Source: an uncultured Ruminococcus sp. (lineage in GTDB: Bacteria > Bacillota > Clostridia > Oscillospirales > Ruminococcaceae). Taken from it: DNA of 64,000 nt. The notes beneath the pieces were generated by a model that saw nothing but the letters and a program-made list of their open reading frames with translations, was not told the origin of the DNA and ran no database searches. Below are positions 1 through 9,824 of this stretch, in pieces; positions within the stretch are counted from its first letter, which is position 1; each line of letters starts with the position of its first letter. The stretch is from NCBI GenBank assembly GCA_947627275.1, contig CANQVK010000003.1, positions 59,933 through 123,932 of the forward strand, read 5' to 3'. A program made the position numbers and the translations under genes.

Positions 1-2
1 GC

Positions 3-1391
3 TGCCTTGACAGGGAAAGCAATCTTATCGTTATACTTAACGATAACAATATGTCTATTTCCAAAAGCGTAGGTTCGCTTGAAAAATACCTCACTACTCT
101 CAGAAATTCCGAGAAATATATTGATACAAAAAGAAACGTGGAACGCATTCTTACCGAGATACCTGTGTTCGGCACAAAGACGGCAAAGGGCATGAAGCGT
201 GTGAAGGACGCTGTAAAATCGACTATTCTCGAAAGAAACCTTTTTGAGGATATGGGCTTTATTTATCTCGGTCCGATCAACGGTCACAGCCTTAAGGAAC
301 TGGAACAGGCTATGAGAATGGCGAAAACCTATCACCGTCCCGTATTTATCCATGTTAAGACGCAGAAGGGCAAGGGCTATCTTCCGGCTGAGAAAAATCC
401 GGGGGAATTTCACGGCATATCACGTTTTGACGCGGAATCAGGAAATCCCGAGATCTCTGCCGGCGACAGCTACTCCACCGTTTTCGGCAAAGAACTGCTT
501 AAGCTTGCAGAAATGGACGAGCGTATATGCGCTGTTACAGCGGCTATGAAGTACGGTACGGGATTGCAGTATTTCGGGAAAAAACTTCCCAATCGCTTCT
601 ATGATGTCGGTATTGCCGAACAACATGCGGTCACCTTCTGCGGCGGACTTGCCTCCATGGGACAGATACCTGTTTTTGCCGTATATTCCACGTTTTTGCA
701 GCGCGCATACGATCAGCTTATCCACGATATAGCGATAGGCGGACTTCATATTGTTCTCGGCATCGACCGTGCCGGCTTAGTCGGCGAGGACGGCGAAACT
801 CATCAGGGAATGTTTGATGTTCCGATGCTTACAACTATCCCCGATGTTACAATATATTCTCCCTCATGCTACGACGAGCTGCGCATATGTCTGAGAAAGG
901 CTGTGTATAATGAAAAGAAGCTTGTTGCCGTAAGGTATCCGAGAGGCGCTGAGGAGGCAGACTTCAACGTAAATGTAATAAATTCTGACTGCCTTTTTAT
1001 ACGCAATGCGATAAGCGATACGCTGATAATTTCCTACGGAAGAATATTTAACGAGGCGTACAAGGCGTGCAGGGAACTGAAAAGCGAGGGCATTGAATGC
1101 AATATGCTAAAGCTTACTAAGATTTTCCCTATTGCCGATTCGCTGGTGAGTGAGATAATGCACTATAAGCGCATTATTTTCTTTGAGGAAGCTGTGGGAT
1201 ACGGCAGTATTTCCGAAAAGCTCGGATGTATGCTTATGGAGCGTCAATATAAAGGCGTTTACAGACGGTCTGCGGCTGAGGGCTTTATAAAGCAGGGATC
1301 GGTCGACTCCTTGCTTGACAGAATAGGTCTCAGCAGCAGTAAAATGGCTGATTTTGTGAGATCGGAGTTCGGCGGAAATGGCAAGGCTTGA
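3..1391 (+). CDS. dxs: 1-deoxy-D-xylulose-5-phosphate synthase, 5'-truncated by the window edge
   Basis: Thiamine-diphosphate enzyme that condenses pyruvate with glyceraldehyde 3-phosphate, the first step of the MEP isoprenoid pathway. The frame is open to the left edge (in frame from base 3), so roughly the first 160-170 residues lie outside. The ATG at 51 is internal: it falls in the family motif that reads NDNNMSIS here. Visible landmarks are GPINGHS, then DVGIAEQHAV with the catalytic glutamate of the pyrimidine-binding domain, and RYPRG in the C-terminal domain. The stop overlaps the next start by 14 bases, so translation is probably coupled. The order dxs-tlyA-nadK-argR-recN is a well-known Firmicute cluster, which supports the call. 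Confidence 0.96.
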   Translation, partial: CLDRESNLIVILNDNNMSISKSVGSLEKYLTTLRNSEKYIDTKRNVERILTEIPVFGTKTAKGMKRVKDAVKSTILERNLFEDMGFIYLGPINGHSLKELEQAMRMAKTYHRPVFIHVKTQKGKGYLPAEKNPGEFHGISRFDAESGNPEISAGDSYSTVFGKELLKLAEMDERICAVTAAMKYGTGLQYFGKKLPNRFYDVGIAEQHAVTFCGGLASMGQIPVFAVYSTFLQRAYDQLIHDIAIGGLHIVLGIDRAGLVGEDGETHQGMFDVPMLTTIPDVTIYSPSCYDELRICLRKAVYNEKKLVAVRYPRGAEEADFNVNVINSDCLFIRNAISDTLIISYGRIFNEAYKACRELKSEGIECNMLKLTKIFPIADSLVSEIMHYKRIIFFEEAVGYGSISEKLGCMLMERQYKGVYRRSAAEGFIKQGSVDSLLDRIGLSSSKMADFVRSEFGGNGKA

Positions 1392-2163
1392 TTCGGAGCT
1401 TGTGGCAAGAGGGATAGCCCGAAGCCGTGAGCGCGCTAAGGAAATGATAAAAGCGGGAGTTGTGACAGTCAACGGCAGAACGGCAAAAAAGCCCTCCGAT
1501 GAAACAGCCCCCGACGATGTTGTGGAATCTGCCGAAACTGAGCGGTATGTTGGCAGGGGAGCTTTGAAGCTTGAAAAAGCAGCAGAGGTCTTTCGGCTTG
1601 ATTTCAATGGGAAGCGCTGCCTTGACATAGGAGCGTCCACAGGCGGATTTACCGAATACATGCTCCGTCACGGCGCTGAGAAGGTGTACGCCGTTGATGT
1701 GGGGCATGGTCAGCTTGCAGAAACGCTGAGGGCTGACAGCCGTGTGGTCAACATGGAAAATACCGATATACGGACTGTCACGGCAGAGGAGCTGGACGGC
1801 GGTGTTGACTTTATATGCGCGGACGTTTCCTTTATCTCACTTACGAAAATACTTCCGAAGATCGCCGAGCTGATCAAAGACGGCGGAACGGCGGCGGTTC
1901 TCATAAAACCGCAGTTTGAGGCTGGGAAAAGCAGCATCGGCAAGAAGGGCGTCGTTAAGGACAGAAAGGCGCATGTCCGTGTTCTGGAGGAAATGTATGG
2001 ATCTATACGTCTGACAGGACTTGCTCCCGTGAGCTTCACATACTCGCCCGTTAAAGGCGGAAGCGGAAATATCGAATATCTGGCGGAGTTGAGAAAAACT
2101 GATGAACTTCCGCCGAAAGCTGATTTCAGGACGCTTGTTGACGAAGCGTTCAGCCGACTTTAG
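1378..2163 (+). CDS. tlyA: TlyA family S4-domain/FtsJ-fold RNA methyltransferase
   Basis: Predicted SAM-dependent 2'-O-ribose rRNA methyltransferase of the TlyA/hemolysin A family (261 aa). Residues 1 to about 60 form an S4 RNA-binding domain (RLDSELVARGIARSRERA, then GVVTVNG). The FtsJ/RrmJ fold follows, with SAM motif LDIGASTGGFTEYML near residues 82-96 and AVDVGHGQL. The family Lys/Asp residues appear to be present (CADVSFISLTK, LIKPQFE). In mycobacteria the family methylates 16S and 23S rRNA; the older hemolysin label is probably not the real role. The start overlaps dxs by 14 bases, and nadK begins 9 bases after the stop. Confidence 0.92.
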   Translation: MARLDSELVARGIARSRERAKEMIKAGVVTVNGRTAKKPSDETAPDDVVESAETERYVGRGALKLEKAAEVFRLDFNGKRCLDIGASTGGFTEYMLRHGAEKVYAVDVGHGQLAETLRADSRVVNMENTDIRTVTAEELDGGVDFICADVSFISLTKILPKIAELIKDGGTAAVLIKPQFEAGKSSIGKKGVVKDRKAHVRVLEEMYGSIRLTGLAPVSFTYSPVKGGSGNIEYLAELRKTDELPPKADFRTLVDEAFSRL

Positions 2164-2172
2164 GAGGATAAA

Positions 2173-3027
2173 ATGAAAGCGGTACTTTACCCGAATTTTC
2201 AGAAAAAAAATGCTTTGAGCTGCGCCGGAGAGGTGTGCGACGTACTTAATTCCCTTGGGATCGAAGTTGTTGTAAGCCGTGAATATACGGCGGAATTCGG
2301 GGATAAGCCCTTTGTAGGATTTGCGGATATTGCTTCTCTTGTGGGAACTGCGGACATATTTATCGCTATCGGCGGCGACGGGACTATCCTGCGGTGTGCA
2401 AAGCTCCTTATAGGCACGGAAACGAAGCTTCTCGGCATAAATACGGGAACTCTCGGCTTTATGGCAGGTCTGGAGGCAGATCAGCTCTATGCCTTGAAAC
2501 GGCTTAAAACAGGAGAATATGGCGTATCAAGGCGTATGACTGTGGACGTCGTTATCCACAGCAAAGAGGGGGACAGGGTCTACACTGCTCTCAACGAAGT
2601 TTCGGCAAGGTCAGGCAGCTTTAAAATATGCGATTTTGAGGTCTATGCTGATAATTATCTTATAGGAAAATACCGTGCGGACGGTATACTTTTCAGCACG
2701 CCGTCTGGTTCGACCGCCTATGCTTTGTCGGCAGGAGGCCCTGTTATCGAGCCTGACCTTGAATGTATCGAAATGAACCTGATATGTCCTCACAGCCTTT
2801 TCGCACGGGCGACGCTTTTTTCAGCGGACAGAAAGCTTCGGCTGACCGATCGTACTGCTGGGGAAACGTCCCTTGTTGTAAGTGTGGACGGCGAGCTTGA
2901 GTATCGTATCGGTGAAAACGAGTCTATCGAGATAATGCGCGGACGGCATACGTTGAATTTTGTGGACTTGGTGGACAACGCATTCCATGATTCGCTGTGC
3001 CGTAAAATGTGCAGACCTATAAAATAG
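2173..3027 (+). CDS. nadK: NAD(+) kinase
   Basis: ATP/polyphosphate-dependent NAD kinase that makes NADP (284 aa, normal length). It shows the GGDGT catalytic motif at residues 67-71 inside AIGGDGTILR, then GINTGTLGFMA, and the NAD-binding TPSGSTAYALSAGGPVI stretch. A GGA-containing ribosome-binding site (AGGAGGA) lies just upstream of the ATG. The gene is the third in the dxs-tlyA-nadK-argR-recN cluster. A short A/T-rich spacer with a weak hairpin (GCGATTT / AAATCGC, 3037-3059) separates it from argR. Confidence 0.95.
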   Translation: MKAVLYPNFQKKNALSCAGEVCDVLNSLGIEVVVSREYTAEFGDKPFVGFADIASLVGTADIFIAIGGDGTILRCAKLLIGTETKLLGINTGTLGFMAGLEADQLYALKRLKTGEYGVSRRMTVDVVIHSKEGDRVYTALNEVSARSGSFKICDFEVYADNYLIGKYRADGILFSTPSGSTAYALSAGGPVIEPDLECIEMNLICPHSLFARATLFSADRKLRLTDRTAGETSLVVSVDGELEYRIGENESIEIMRGRHTLNFVDLVDNAFHDSLCRKMCRPIK

Positions 3028-3086
3028 CCGTTTTTAGCGATTTGCACTGTGAAAATCGCATAAAAAAATAAAAAGCAGGGAATACG

Positions 3087-3524
3087 ATGAAAAATAATCG
3101 CCGTGATGCAATTCTTGAAATAATTAACGAAAATCCCGTAGCCACGCAGGAGCAGCTTATAGAGCTTCTCGGGAAAAGAGGGATAAGCGCTACGCAGGCT
3201 ACGCTTTCAAGGGACATTCAACAACTGTCTCTTGTAAAACAGAGAGACGAAAACGGAGGATACAGGTATGCTTTGCCTCCGGCGGCAGCCGCGGAGAAGG
3301 GTATATTTTCCGACTGCGTAATTGATGTGGATTACGCAATGAATACAATTGTGCTTAAATGCCGTGCCGGAATGGCTCAGGGAACGTGTGCGGCTATAGA
3401 CGCTGTAAAGCATGAAGGTATAGTCGGTACGATAGCGGGAGACGACACGATCTTTATTCTTGTCAGAAGCGAAGCCGACGCAAAAAGATTGGCAAAAAAA
3501 TTCAGAAACGATATATTAAGCTGA
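3087..3524 (+). CDS. argR: Arginine repressor ArgR
   Basis: Hexameric arginine-responsive transcription factor (145 aa) that represses arginine biosynthesis and activates catabolism. The N-terminal winged helix carries the diagnostic SATQATLSRDIQQL stretch. The C-terminal oligomerisation and arginine-binding domain carries VGTIAGDDTIFIL, in which the Asp pair is the expected arginine-binding site. In Firmicutes argR typically sits directly upstream of recN, as here, and this position does not imply nearby arginine genes; none is seen in the window. Confidence 0.95.
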   Translation: MKNNRRDAILEIINENPVATQEQLIELLGKRGISATQATLSRDIQQLSLVKQRDENGGYRYALPPAAAAEKGIFSDCVIDVDYAMNTIVLKCRAGMAQGTCAAIDAVKHEGIVGTIAGDDTIFILVRSEADAKRLAKKFRNDILS

Positions 3525-3555
3525 AAAAACACGTAGGAAAGCGGGTCATTGGTCG

Positions 3556-5217
3556 ATGTTAAAAGAGCTTTATATAAAAAATTTAGCCGTTATAAAAGAA
3601 GCTGTTATTCCGTTGGAAAAGCGTCTTAATATATTCACAGGCGAAACAGGCGCAGGTAAATCCATACTTATCAACGGGATAAATGCAGTTCTCGGACAGC
3701 GATGCAGCAAGGATATAGTCCGCTCAGGCTGCGATAAGTCGGTAATCACCGCACTTTTCACAGAGCTTTCCGACGAAGTCTGCGCAAAACTCACAGAGCT
3801 TGGCATAGACCATGAAAACAATGAAATAACCGTTACCCGTGAAATAAGCGCGGACGGCGGCAGCGTTGCAAGGATAAATCACAGGACTGCCTCCGCATCA
3901 CTGCTTAAAGAAATAGGCGGCATGATGATAAATATTCATGGTCAGCACGACAATCAGATACTCCTTGACAGCGAACGTCATATGAATATTCTGGACGATT
4001 TTGGCGGAGACGGCAGACTTCTTGAAGAATACCGCCTTACTTTCCGCGAGCTTCAGCATACGGCACGGCGGCTGGGGGATCTGAAAAAACAGGAGATTTC
4101 CCGTATCGAGCGTATCCGTTGCCTTAACGAGATCATTAAGGACATAGGAGAGCTTGAACTGGAGGAGGGCGAGGACGACGAACTTGAAAAGGAGTATTCC
4201 GCCGCCCAGAATTCAGAGCGTACCGTTTCAGCTATAAAAGCGGCTGTTCAGGCTATTACAAGCGATGAAGCCGCAAATGATATGATAGCTGCGGCAGAGA
4301 GTGAAATAGCTGTTCTTACAGACGATTCAGAGGAGCTTTCGACGCTGTACGACAGGCTTTCCGCTGTTGAGATAGAGCTTGCGGACATCGGTTCAGAGCT
4401 TGAAAAAATTGCAGAAAGGGCAGAGCTTGACGGTCAGCGTATAGAGTATCTCAGGCGGCGGCTTGGCGAGATAAATAAGGTCAAACGTAAGTATATGGCG
4501 GATTCTGCGGAGCTTATAAAAATGTACGAGGATGCCTGCGGAGAGCTTTCAAAGCTTGAAAGCAGCGACGGAGAAATAAAGGAGCTTGCGGCAAAGCGCG
4601 AGGAACTGCTTCACAAGGTAACAGAGCAGGCGAAGGCGCTTTTCGATTACCGTGAGGAGACTGCAAAGCGCTTTGTGAGCCGTGTTTCTGAGGAGCTTGA
4701 ATTTCTCAATATGGCGGGAGTCGTTATCGTTGTCCGTCATGAAAAGGGAAAGCTGACGGTCAACGGCATGGATACGGTGGAGTTCCTTATTTCCGCAAAC
4801 AAGGGGGAAGAGCCGAAGCCGATAGCGAAAATCGCTTCCGGCGGCGAACTTTCAAGAATCATGCTTGCACTGAAAAGCGTTATTGCCGACCGTGACAGCA
4901 TCGACACAATGATATTCGATGAGATAGATACGGGAGTCAGCGGCAAGGCTGCTCAGAAAATCGGTATAAAGCTCAGGGAGATAGGCAAAGTGCGTCAGGT
5001 CATCTGCGTTACCCATTTGTCGCAGATCGCAGTAATGGCTGACAATCATCTTATGATAGAAAAAAGCATTATAGACGGCAGAACGGAAACAAGAGTAACA
5101 CAGCTCGATTTTAAGGGCAGAACAGCTGAAATTGCCCGTATCATGGGCGGTGAAGATCCCGGAAGCCTTGTCGTAAAGGCGGCGGAGGACGAACTGAGAA
5201 GGGCGGCGGAAATATGA
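3556..5217 (+). CDS. recN: DNA repair protein RecN
   Basis: SMC-like ATPase acting in double-strand break repair (553 aa). Walker A is GETGAGKS at residues 29-36. A QHDNQILL motif follows, then a long charged coiled-coil middle (about 150-380). The ABC signature SGGELSRIMLALK and Walker B MIFDEIDTGVSG lie near residues 434-462, and CVTHLSQIA follows. All ATPase motifs are intact. The final ATGA overlaps the next gene by 4 bases. Confidence 0.96.
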   Translation: MLKELYIKNLAVIKEAVIPLEKRLNIFTGETGAGKSILINGINAVLGQRCSKDIVRSGCDKSVITALFTELSDEVCAKLTELGIDHENNEITVTREISADGGSVARINHRTASASLLKEIGGMMINIHGQHDNQILLDSERHMNILDDFGGDGRLLEEYRLTFRELQHTARRLGDLKKQEISRIERIRCLNEIIKDIGELELEEGEDDELEKEYSAAQNSERTVSAIKAAVQAITSDEAANDMIAAAESEIAVLTDDSEELSTLYDRLSAVEIELADIGSELEKIAERAELDGQRIEYLRRRLGEINKVKRKYMADSAELIKMYEDACGELSKLESSDGEIKELAAKREELLHKVTEQAKALFDYREETAKRFVSRVSEELEFLNMAGVVIVVRHEKGKLTVNGMDTVEFLISANKGEEPKPIAKIASGGELSRIMLALKSVIADRDSIDTMIFDEIDTGVSGKAAQKIGIKLREIGKVRQVICVTHLSQIAVMADNHLMIEKSIIDGRTETRVTQLDFKGRTAEIARIMGGEDPGSLVVKAAEDELRRAAEI

Positions 5218-5750
5218 AAATATATTCCACACGGCATGGTCAGACGGATCACAACAAAGAGGAGCTGATCCTCGGAACGACCGATGTGCCGCTGAACGAA
5301 ACGGGTCTTGCGCAGGCGGCGGAGCTTGCCGAGGCTGTGGAGAAATTGGGCGACATTGATATTATAATATCTTCGCCCATGCTCAGAGCTGTAACTACTG
5401 CAAGAGCCGCAGCCGAAAAATGCGGCCTTGAAATTATTACGGACAAACGGCTGAGAGAATGGGATTACGGCGAATTTGAAGGCATGTCACGATTTACAGA
5501 GGGCTTTGCGGAAAATAAGAGGGAGTTCGCCGTGAAAATGAAAGGCGGCGGAGAATCGCTTTTACAACTGAGCCACAGGGTCTACAGTTTCCTTGACGAC
5601 ATTATTGAAAGGTACGCAGATAAAAATGTACTTGTAGTCAGCCACGGCGGTATCTGCCGTGTTATTGAGACGTATTTTCACGATATGACCGCAGGGGAAT
5701 ACGGCAATTGGTTTATGGGCAACTGCGAGCTGCTCGAATATGATATATAA
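5214..5750 (+). CDS. Histidine phosphatase (phosphoglycerate mutase-like) family protein
   Basis: Phosphoesterase of the branch-2 histidine phosphatase/cobC-GpmB type (178 aa). The N-terminal RHG catalytic motif is present (STRHGQTDHN), and the second histidine lies in VVSHGGICR. An Arg in SSPMLRA and the WDYGEFEG segment also match the family. The start overlaps recN by 4 bases (ATGA), so the gene is probably translated by coupling. The substrate cannot be told from sequence; adenosylcobalamin phosphatase, phosphoglycerate mutase and broad phosphatase roles are all possible. Confidence 0.85.
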   Translation: MKIYSTRHGQTDHNKEELILGTTDVPLNETGLAQAAELAEAVEKLGDIDIIISSPMLRAVTTARAAAEKCGLEIITDKRLREWDYGEFEGMSRFTEGFAENKREFAVKMKGGGESLLQLSHRVYSFLDDIIERYADKNVLVVSHGGICRVIETYFHDMTAGEYGNWFMGNCELLEYDI

Positions 5751-5761
5751 GAGGTTGATCT

Positions 5762-7732
5762 ATGAGAATTGGTGTTGATTATTATCCTGAGCAATGGGAT
5801 AAGTCTCTGTGGGAAAAAGACGCTGAAATTATGGCTCGCACAGGAGTGAAGCTTATCCGTATAGGCGAATTTGCGTGGTCACGGATAGAACCACGAGAGG
5901 GAGAGTACGATCTCGATTGGCTTGACGAGGTTATCGGAATATTTTCACGCTACACTATAGGCACGGTTATGTGTACTCCTACAAGCTGTCCGCCATTATG
6001 GCTTTATGAAAAGCACCCCGAAATAATTCAGGTCGGCGCTGACGGTCAGCCTATTCGCACTGGAATAAGGGCGCACCGCTGCATAAATTCTCCGATTTTC
6101 AGGGACTATGCAAAAAAAGTAACCGAGCGGCTCATACGCCACTTTTCTGGAAACCCTGCAATTGTGGCGTGGCAGATAGACAACGAGCTTGAAGCGTACC
6201 CTTGTACCTGTTCCGTATGCCGTGAAAAATTCCGTAATTGGCTCATTGAAAAGCATGACAGTATCGAGGGCATAAACAAGGCGTTCGGCAGCAGCGTATG
6301 GAGCGGCGAATACAGCGATATATCACAGATACAGCCGCCGAACGATTATCCGAAGGCATGGCAGAATCCTGCATTGTGCCTCGAATGGTACCGTTTTACA
6401 TCCGAATGCACAGCCGACTTTGTAAGGGACGCTATGCTTACGATACGGCTGGAGGACACAAGAGTTCCAATAACGACCAATACATGGTTCTGCGAAAACA
6501 CTCCCGATTTTTATAAGCTGTATGAGCTTCTTGATTTTGTCTCATATGATAACTATCCCCCTGTCAGAATTCCAGACGACCCCGAGGATTTTTATTCTCA
6601 CGCTTTCCACCTTGACCTTATGAGAGGCATAAAAGGCAAAGGCTTCTGGGGCATGGAGCAGCTCAGCGGATCTACGGGAAGCTGGGCGCCTATGTCGCCT
6701 GCGCCGAAGTCGGGCATGATAATGGGATATGCAATGCAGGCTATGGTACGAGGGGCTGAAACGGTAATGCACTTCCGCTGGAGGACTGCTCTTACAGGAG
6801 CCGAAATGCACTGGCACGGCATCCTTGACCACAGCAACGTGCCGAACCGCCGTTTTCTGGAGTTTTCCGAGCTTTGCCGCAGAGTTTCCCAGCTCGGTAT
6901 ACTTGACAGCACGCGCATAGTTTCCGAGGCGGCGATAATTTATTCTCCCGAAGCGGACGCAGCTTTCAAAATTCAGCCGCAGGTCGATGGATTCTGTTAT
7001 TTGCAGCAGCTTAAGGCGTTCCATTCTGCCCTGACAAGATTCGGCGCTAATGTGGATATAGTCGCTCCAAACACCGATCTATCGCAGTATAAGCTTGTTA
7101 TAGCGCCGTCGTTGTACGTTAATAACAAAACTGTTACGGAAAATATTTATCGTTTTGTGATCAACGGCGGAACTCTTGTTCTAACAGCACGCAGCGGCGT
7201 TAAGGACGAAAATAATAACTGCATTATGGACACTCTTCCTACAGTATTCAAGGAACTTATCGGAGCAGAGATAACCGAGTACGATCCGATCGGCAGGGGA
7301 GAGCAGGTAATACGCGATTTTGCCGGAAACGAGTTCAGATGCAGGCAATGGTGCGATATTCTGCGCCTTTCCACGGCAAGAGCCTATGCGGAGTATAATG
7401 ACGGCGAATACCGCTGTATGCCTGCCGTTACCATGAATCGCTATTGCTCCGGCGTTGCGTATTATGTGGGCACGATATGCGGTTCGGATTTCTATGAAAG
7501 CTTTATATCGAATCTGATGATGCAGACGGGTATTCCGAAGCTTAAGGGTCTGCCGAGGGGAGTCGAGGTAACGACAAGGACTAACGGCAGAGACGAATAT
7601 GTTTGTTTTTTCAACAATTCCGAAAAGCCCGTTGTTATCCCTCTGCCTAAGCCGATGTACAGCATGATAAGCGTCATAGGAAAGGACAGGCTGGAGCTTC
7701 GTCCCTTTGAAATGGATATAGTGAGGAAATAA
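5762..7732 (+). CDS. GH42 family beta-galactosidase
   Basis: Retaining beta-galactosidase of glycoside hydrolase family 42 (656 aa). It has no signal peptide, so it acts inside the cell on imported galactosides. The N-terminal TIM barrel starts with GVDYYPEQW. The acid/base is Glu142 in QIDNELEAY and the candidate nucleophile is Glu299 in [10 protein letters not shown]. Cys107, Cys148, Cys150 and Cys153 match the zinc-binding cysteines known in some GH42 enzymes. The trimerisation domain and C-terminal beta domain follow. It sits between housekeeping genes with gaps of 11 bases before and 2 bases after, so it is probably co-transcribed with dtd; no sugar transporter is nearby. Confidence 0.92.
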   Translation: MRIGVDYYPEQWDKSLWEKDAEIMARTGVKLIRIGEFAWSRIEPREGEYDLDWLDEVIGIFSRYTIGTVMCTPTSCPPLWLYEKHPEIIQVGADGQPIRTGIRAHRCINSPIFRDYAKKVTERLIRHFSGNPAIVAWQIDNELEAYPCTCSVCREKFRNWLIEKHDSIEGINKAFGSSVWSGEYSDISQIQPPNDYPKAWQNPALCLEWYRFTSECTADFVRDAMLTIRLEDTRVPITTNTWFCENTPDFYKLYELLDFVSYDNYPPVRIPDDPEDFYSHAFHLDLMRGIKGKGFWGMEQLSGSTGSWAPMSPAPKSGMIMGYAMQAMVRGAETVMHFRWRTALTGAEMHWHGILDHSNVPNRRFLEFSELCRRVSQLGILDSTRIVSEAAIIYSPEADAAFKIQPQVDGFCYLQQLKAFHSALTRFGANVDIVAPNTDLSQYKLVIAPSLYVNNKTVTENIYRFVINGGTLVLTARSGVKDENNNCIMDTLPTVFKELIGAEITEYDPIGRGEQVIRDFAGNEFRCRQWCDILRLSTARAYAEYNDGEYRCMPAVTMNRYCSGVAYYVGTICGSDFYESFISNLMMQTGIPKLKGLPRGVEVTTRTNGRDEYVCFFNNSEKPVVIPLPKPMYSMISVIGKDRLELRPFEMDIVRK

Positions 7733-7734
7733 AA

Positions 7735-8172
7735 ATGAGGATAGTCGTACAGAGAGTGACCTCCGCAAGCGTTGAGGTAAACGGCGAGATCTGCGGAAGG
7801 ATCGGTGCAGGTTATCTTCTTCTGCTCGGAGTTGGACACGGAGATACGGAGGAGGACTGCCGTTTTCTTGCGGATAAAATTATAAATCTTCGTATTTTTT
7901 CCGATGAAAACGATAAGATAAATCTGTCCCTGAGCGATGTGGACGGTGAGCTTTTGATAGTTTCCCAGTTCACATTGTATGCCGACTGCCGTAAAGGAAA
8001 CCGCCCCAACTTCATTCAGGCAGGGAAGCCTGATGAAGCAGAGCGGCTGTACAATTATTTTGCAGACTACTGCCGGAGCAAGGGCAAGCACGTAGAAACG
8101 GGAATATTCGGCGCTGATATGAAAGTCAGCCTTGTAAATGACGGACCGTTTACCGTTTTGCTTGAGCGCTGA
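7735..8172 (+). CDS. dtd: D-aminoacyl-tRNA deacylase
   Basis: Proofreading enzyme that hydrolyses D-amino acids from mischarged tRNAs (145 aa, typical length). The family signatures are present: [15 protein letters not shown] at the start, [15 protein letters not shown] in the middle, and the C-terminal NDGPFTV (usual form NDGPVT) cross-subunit motif. The ATG lies 2 bases after the GH42 stop. The gene converges on the penicillin-binding protein gene with a 21-base gap and no clear terminator. Confidence 0.95.
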   Translation: MRIVVQRVTSASVEVNGEICGRIGAGYLLLLGVGHGDTEEDCRFLADKIINLRIFSDENDKINLSLSDVDGELLIVSQFTLYADCRKGNRPNFIQAGKPDEAERLYNYFADYCRSKGKHVETGIFGADMKVSLVNDGPFTVLLER

Positions 8173-8193
8173 TATTTTGGGGACTGCCTATTT

Positions 8194-9780
8194 TCACTCC
8201 ATCATCATATCCACTATTTTCTTGAAAACAGGTGCGGCAGAATCGTTGCCGTAGCCGCCGTCCTCAGCCAGAACCGTAATGGCATATCTCGGAGAGCTTG
8301 AGGGGAAAAAGCCGGTTATCCAGCCATGGCAAAGCTCCTCGTCATTATCGTCAAACCGTCCCGTCTGTGCAGTCGAGGTCTTAGCTCCGGCGCGTATGCA
8401 GCTCGGGACGGCTTTTGAATTTTCGTTGTCGTATATCACGCTTATCATCATTTTGCGAAGCTCCGCTGCTGTTTCCTCGGTCATCACACGGGATCTCAAG
8501 GCGGATTTTTCGTTGCCTACAGTTTCGCCGTCAACGGTGATCCCCTTGATAAGGCGAAGCATTATAAGTTCGCCGCCGTTTGCGACAGCGCATGTCATTT
8601 GATTTATCTGCAAGGGGGTTGCGGAAAGCTTTCCCTGTCCGAATGAAAAATTTGCAAGCTCTGCAGGTACAAGAAGTTCCTCGATTGAGGGAAGCACTCC
8701 AGCCGACGAGGTAATTCCCGTACAAAGATGTATCTCACGCCCGAATCCCATAGAATAGGCTAAACTGCGATACTTCTGTATATCAAGGCATTGGCTCAGG
8801 GAGATGAAATACGGGTTGCAGGAATTTGTCATAGCCTGCCGCATATTCTGCATTCCGTGACCCTCTCTGTTGTGGCAGCCGAAGTTCCTGTCCGCAACGG
8901 CGTAATCTCCCGAGCAGTTGTACATAAATCCCGAAGAATCTTCGTTTATTCCCTCGCAGGCGGTAACGAGCTTGAATATCGAGCCGACGCTGTATGAGTA
9001 AAGACAACGGTTTATCATAGGACTGCGGCTGTCGGTCAGATCGTTTGAAATATTCTTTATATTAAAGTCGGGAAAGCTTGCCATTCCGAGTATTTCGCCG
9101 TTTTTAACGTCCGACACTATTATTGCGCCTTTGTCTATCGAACGTCCGGCTTTCTCGCAAATCGCCTGTATTTCGCTGTCAAGGGTAGTTACTACGCCTG
9201 TTTTTTGTTTTGTACTGCGTATGACTGTTTTTCCGCTGCCTATGAGGATATGACCGTACCCGTCTGTTGAATAGGTTACGCTGTTCTCCACATTTCCCGA
9301 GCGAAGAAGATCGTTATAGGCGTACTCCAGACCGCTTGCGCCTGCACCGTCCGAAAGATAGCCGATAATGTGCGGCGCAATGATGTTTTCGCCGTATCTC
9401 TCGGGAATCTCAAAGAACGTCAATCCGGGTGATTCGTCTGCCTTTTGAGTGCATTCAAATGCAAAAGGCTCGCCCTTTTTATATAAATTTTCGATCGCCG
9501 CTTTATCCTCGGCATATTTTTTCAGTTCCTCCAAATCTGTTTCCGAAGGAACGGCAACGGCTGTAATACGTGTTTTGGAATTGGTCAGTGGAACGAAATT
9601 CCTGTCAAATATCGTACCGCTGCTGTCTCCTGCGTGTATGGTCACAAATGAATTGTCGACAGCCGTGCGGACATACTTTCTTTCCTGAGACAGTCGGAAA
9701 AAGTTCAGGGAAACTCCGAAAAAAAACATAAAAAATACCGCTGTAAGCAGTATAACGCCGTGTTCTCCTCTTTTGCGCAT
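8194..9780 (-). CDS. Class B penicillin-binding protein (peptidoglycan transpeptidase)
   Basis: Membrane-anchored transpeptidase of the PbpA/SpoVD/FtsI group (528 aa). One N-terminal transmembrane segment (about residues 8-28) is followed by a short dimerisation region and the transpeptidase domain. Active-site motifs are Ser267-x-x-Lys270 (SIFK) and Ser320-Cys-Asn322. The third motif reads Lys467-Thr-Ser469 (AKTSTAQTG) where KTG is usual. There are no PASTA domains, which argues against the main division PBP. Its neighbours do not decide between elongation, spore cortex and general cell-wall roles. Transcription would start leftward from the 9.8 kb spacer. Confidence 0.88.
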   Translation of the reverse strand: MRKRGEHGVILLTAVFFMFFFGVSLNFFRLSQERKYVRTAVDNSFVTIHAGDSSGTIFDRNFVPLTNSKTRITAVAVPSETDLEELKKYAEDKAAIENLYKKGEPFAFECTQKADESPGLTFFEIPERYGENIIAPHIIGYLSDGAGASGLEYAYNDLLRSGNVENSVTYSTDGYGHILIGSGKTVIRSTKQKTGVVTTLDSEIQAICEKAGRSIDKGAIIVSDVKNGEILGMASFPDFNIKNISNDLTDSRSPMINRCLYSYSVGSIFKLVTACEGINEDSSGFMYNCSGDYAVADRNFGCHNREGHGMQNMRQAMTNSCNPYFISLSQCLDIQKYRSLAYSMGFGREIHLCTGITSSAGVLPSIEELLVPAELANFSFGQGKLSATPLQINQMTCAVANGGELIMLRLIKGITVDGETVGNEKSALRSRVMTEETAAELRKMMISVIYDNENSKAVPSCIRAGAKTSTAQTGRFDDNDEELCHGWITGFFPSSSPRYAITVLAEDGGYGNDSAAPVFKKIVDMMME

Positions 9781-9824
9781 AATATCACCTCGGAGGTATT
9801 ATCTGCTTTCTGAGGAAATTTTAT

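Noticed and set aside
1107..1661. Long open frames on the strand opposite dxs/tlyA and many similar ones opposite other genes
   Set aside because: They are shadows of well-supported genes, with no motifs or ribosome-binding sites of their own.
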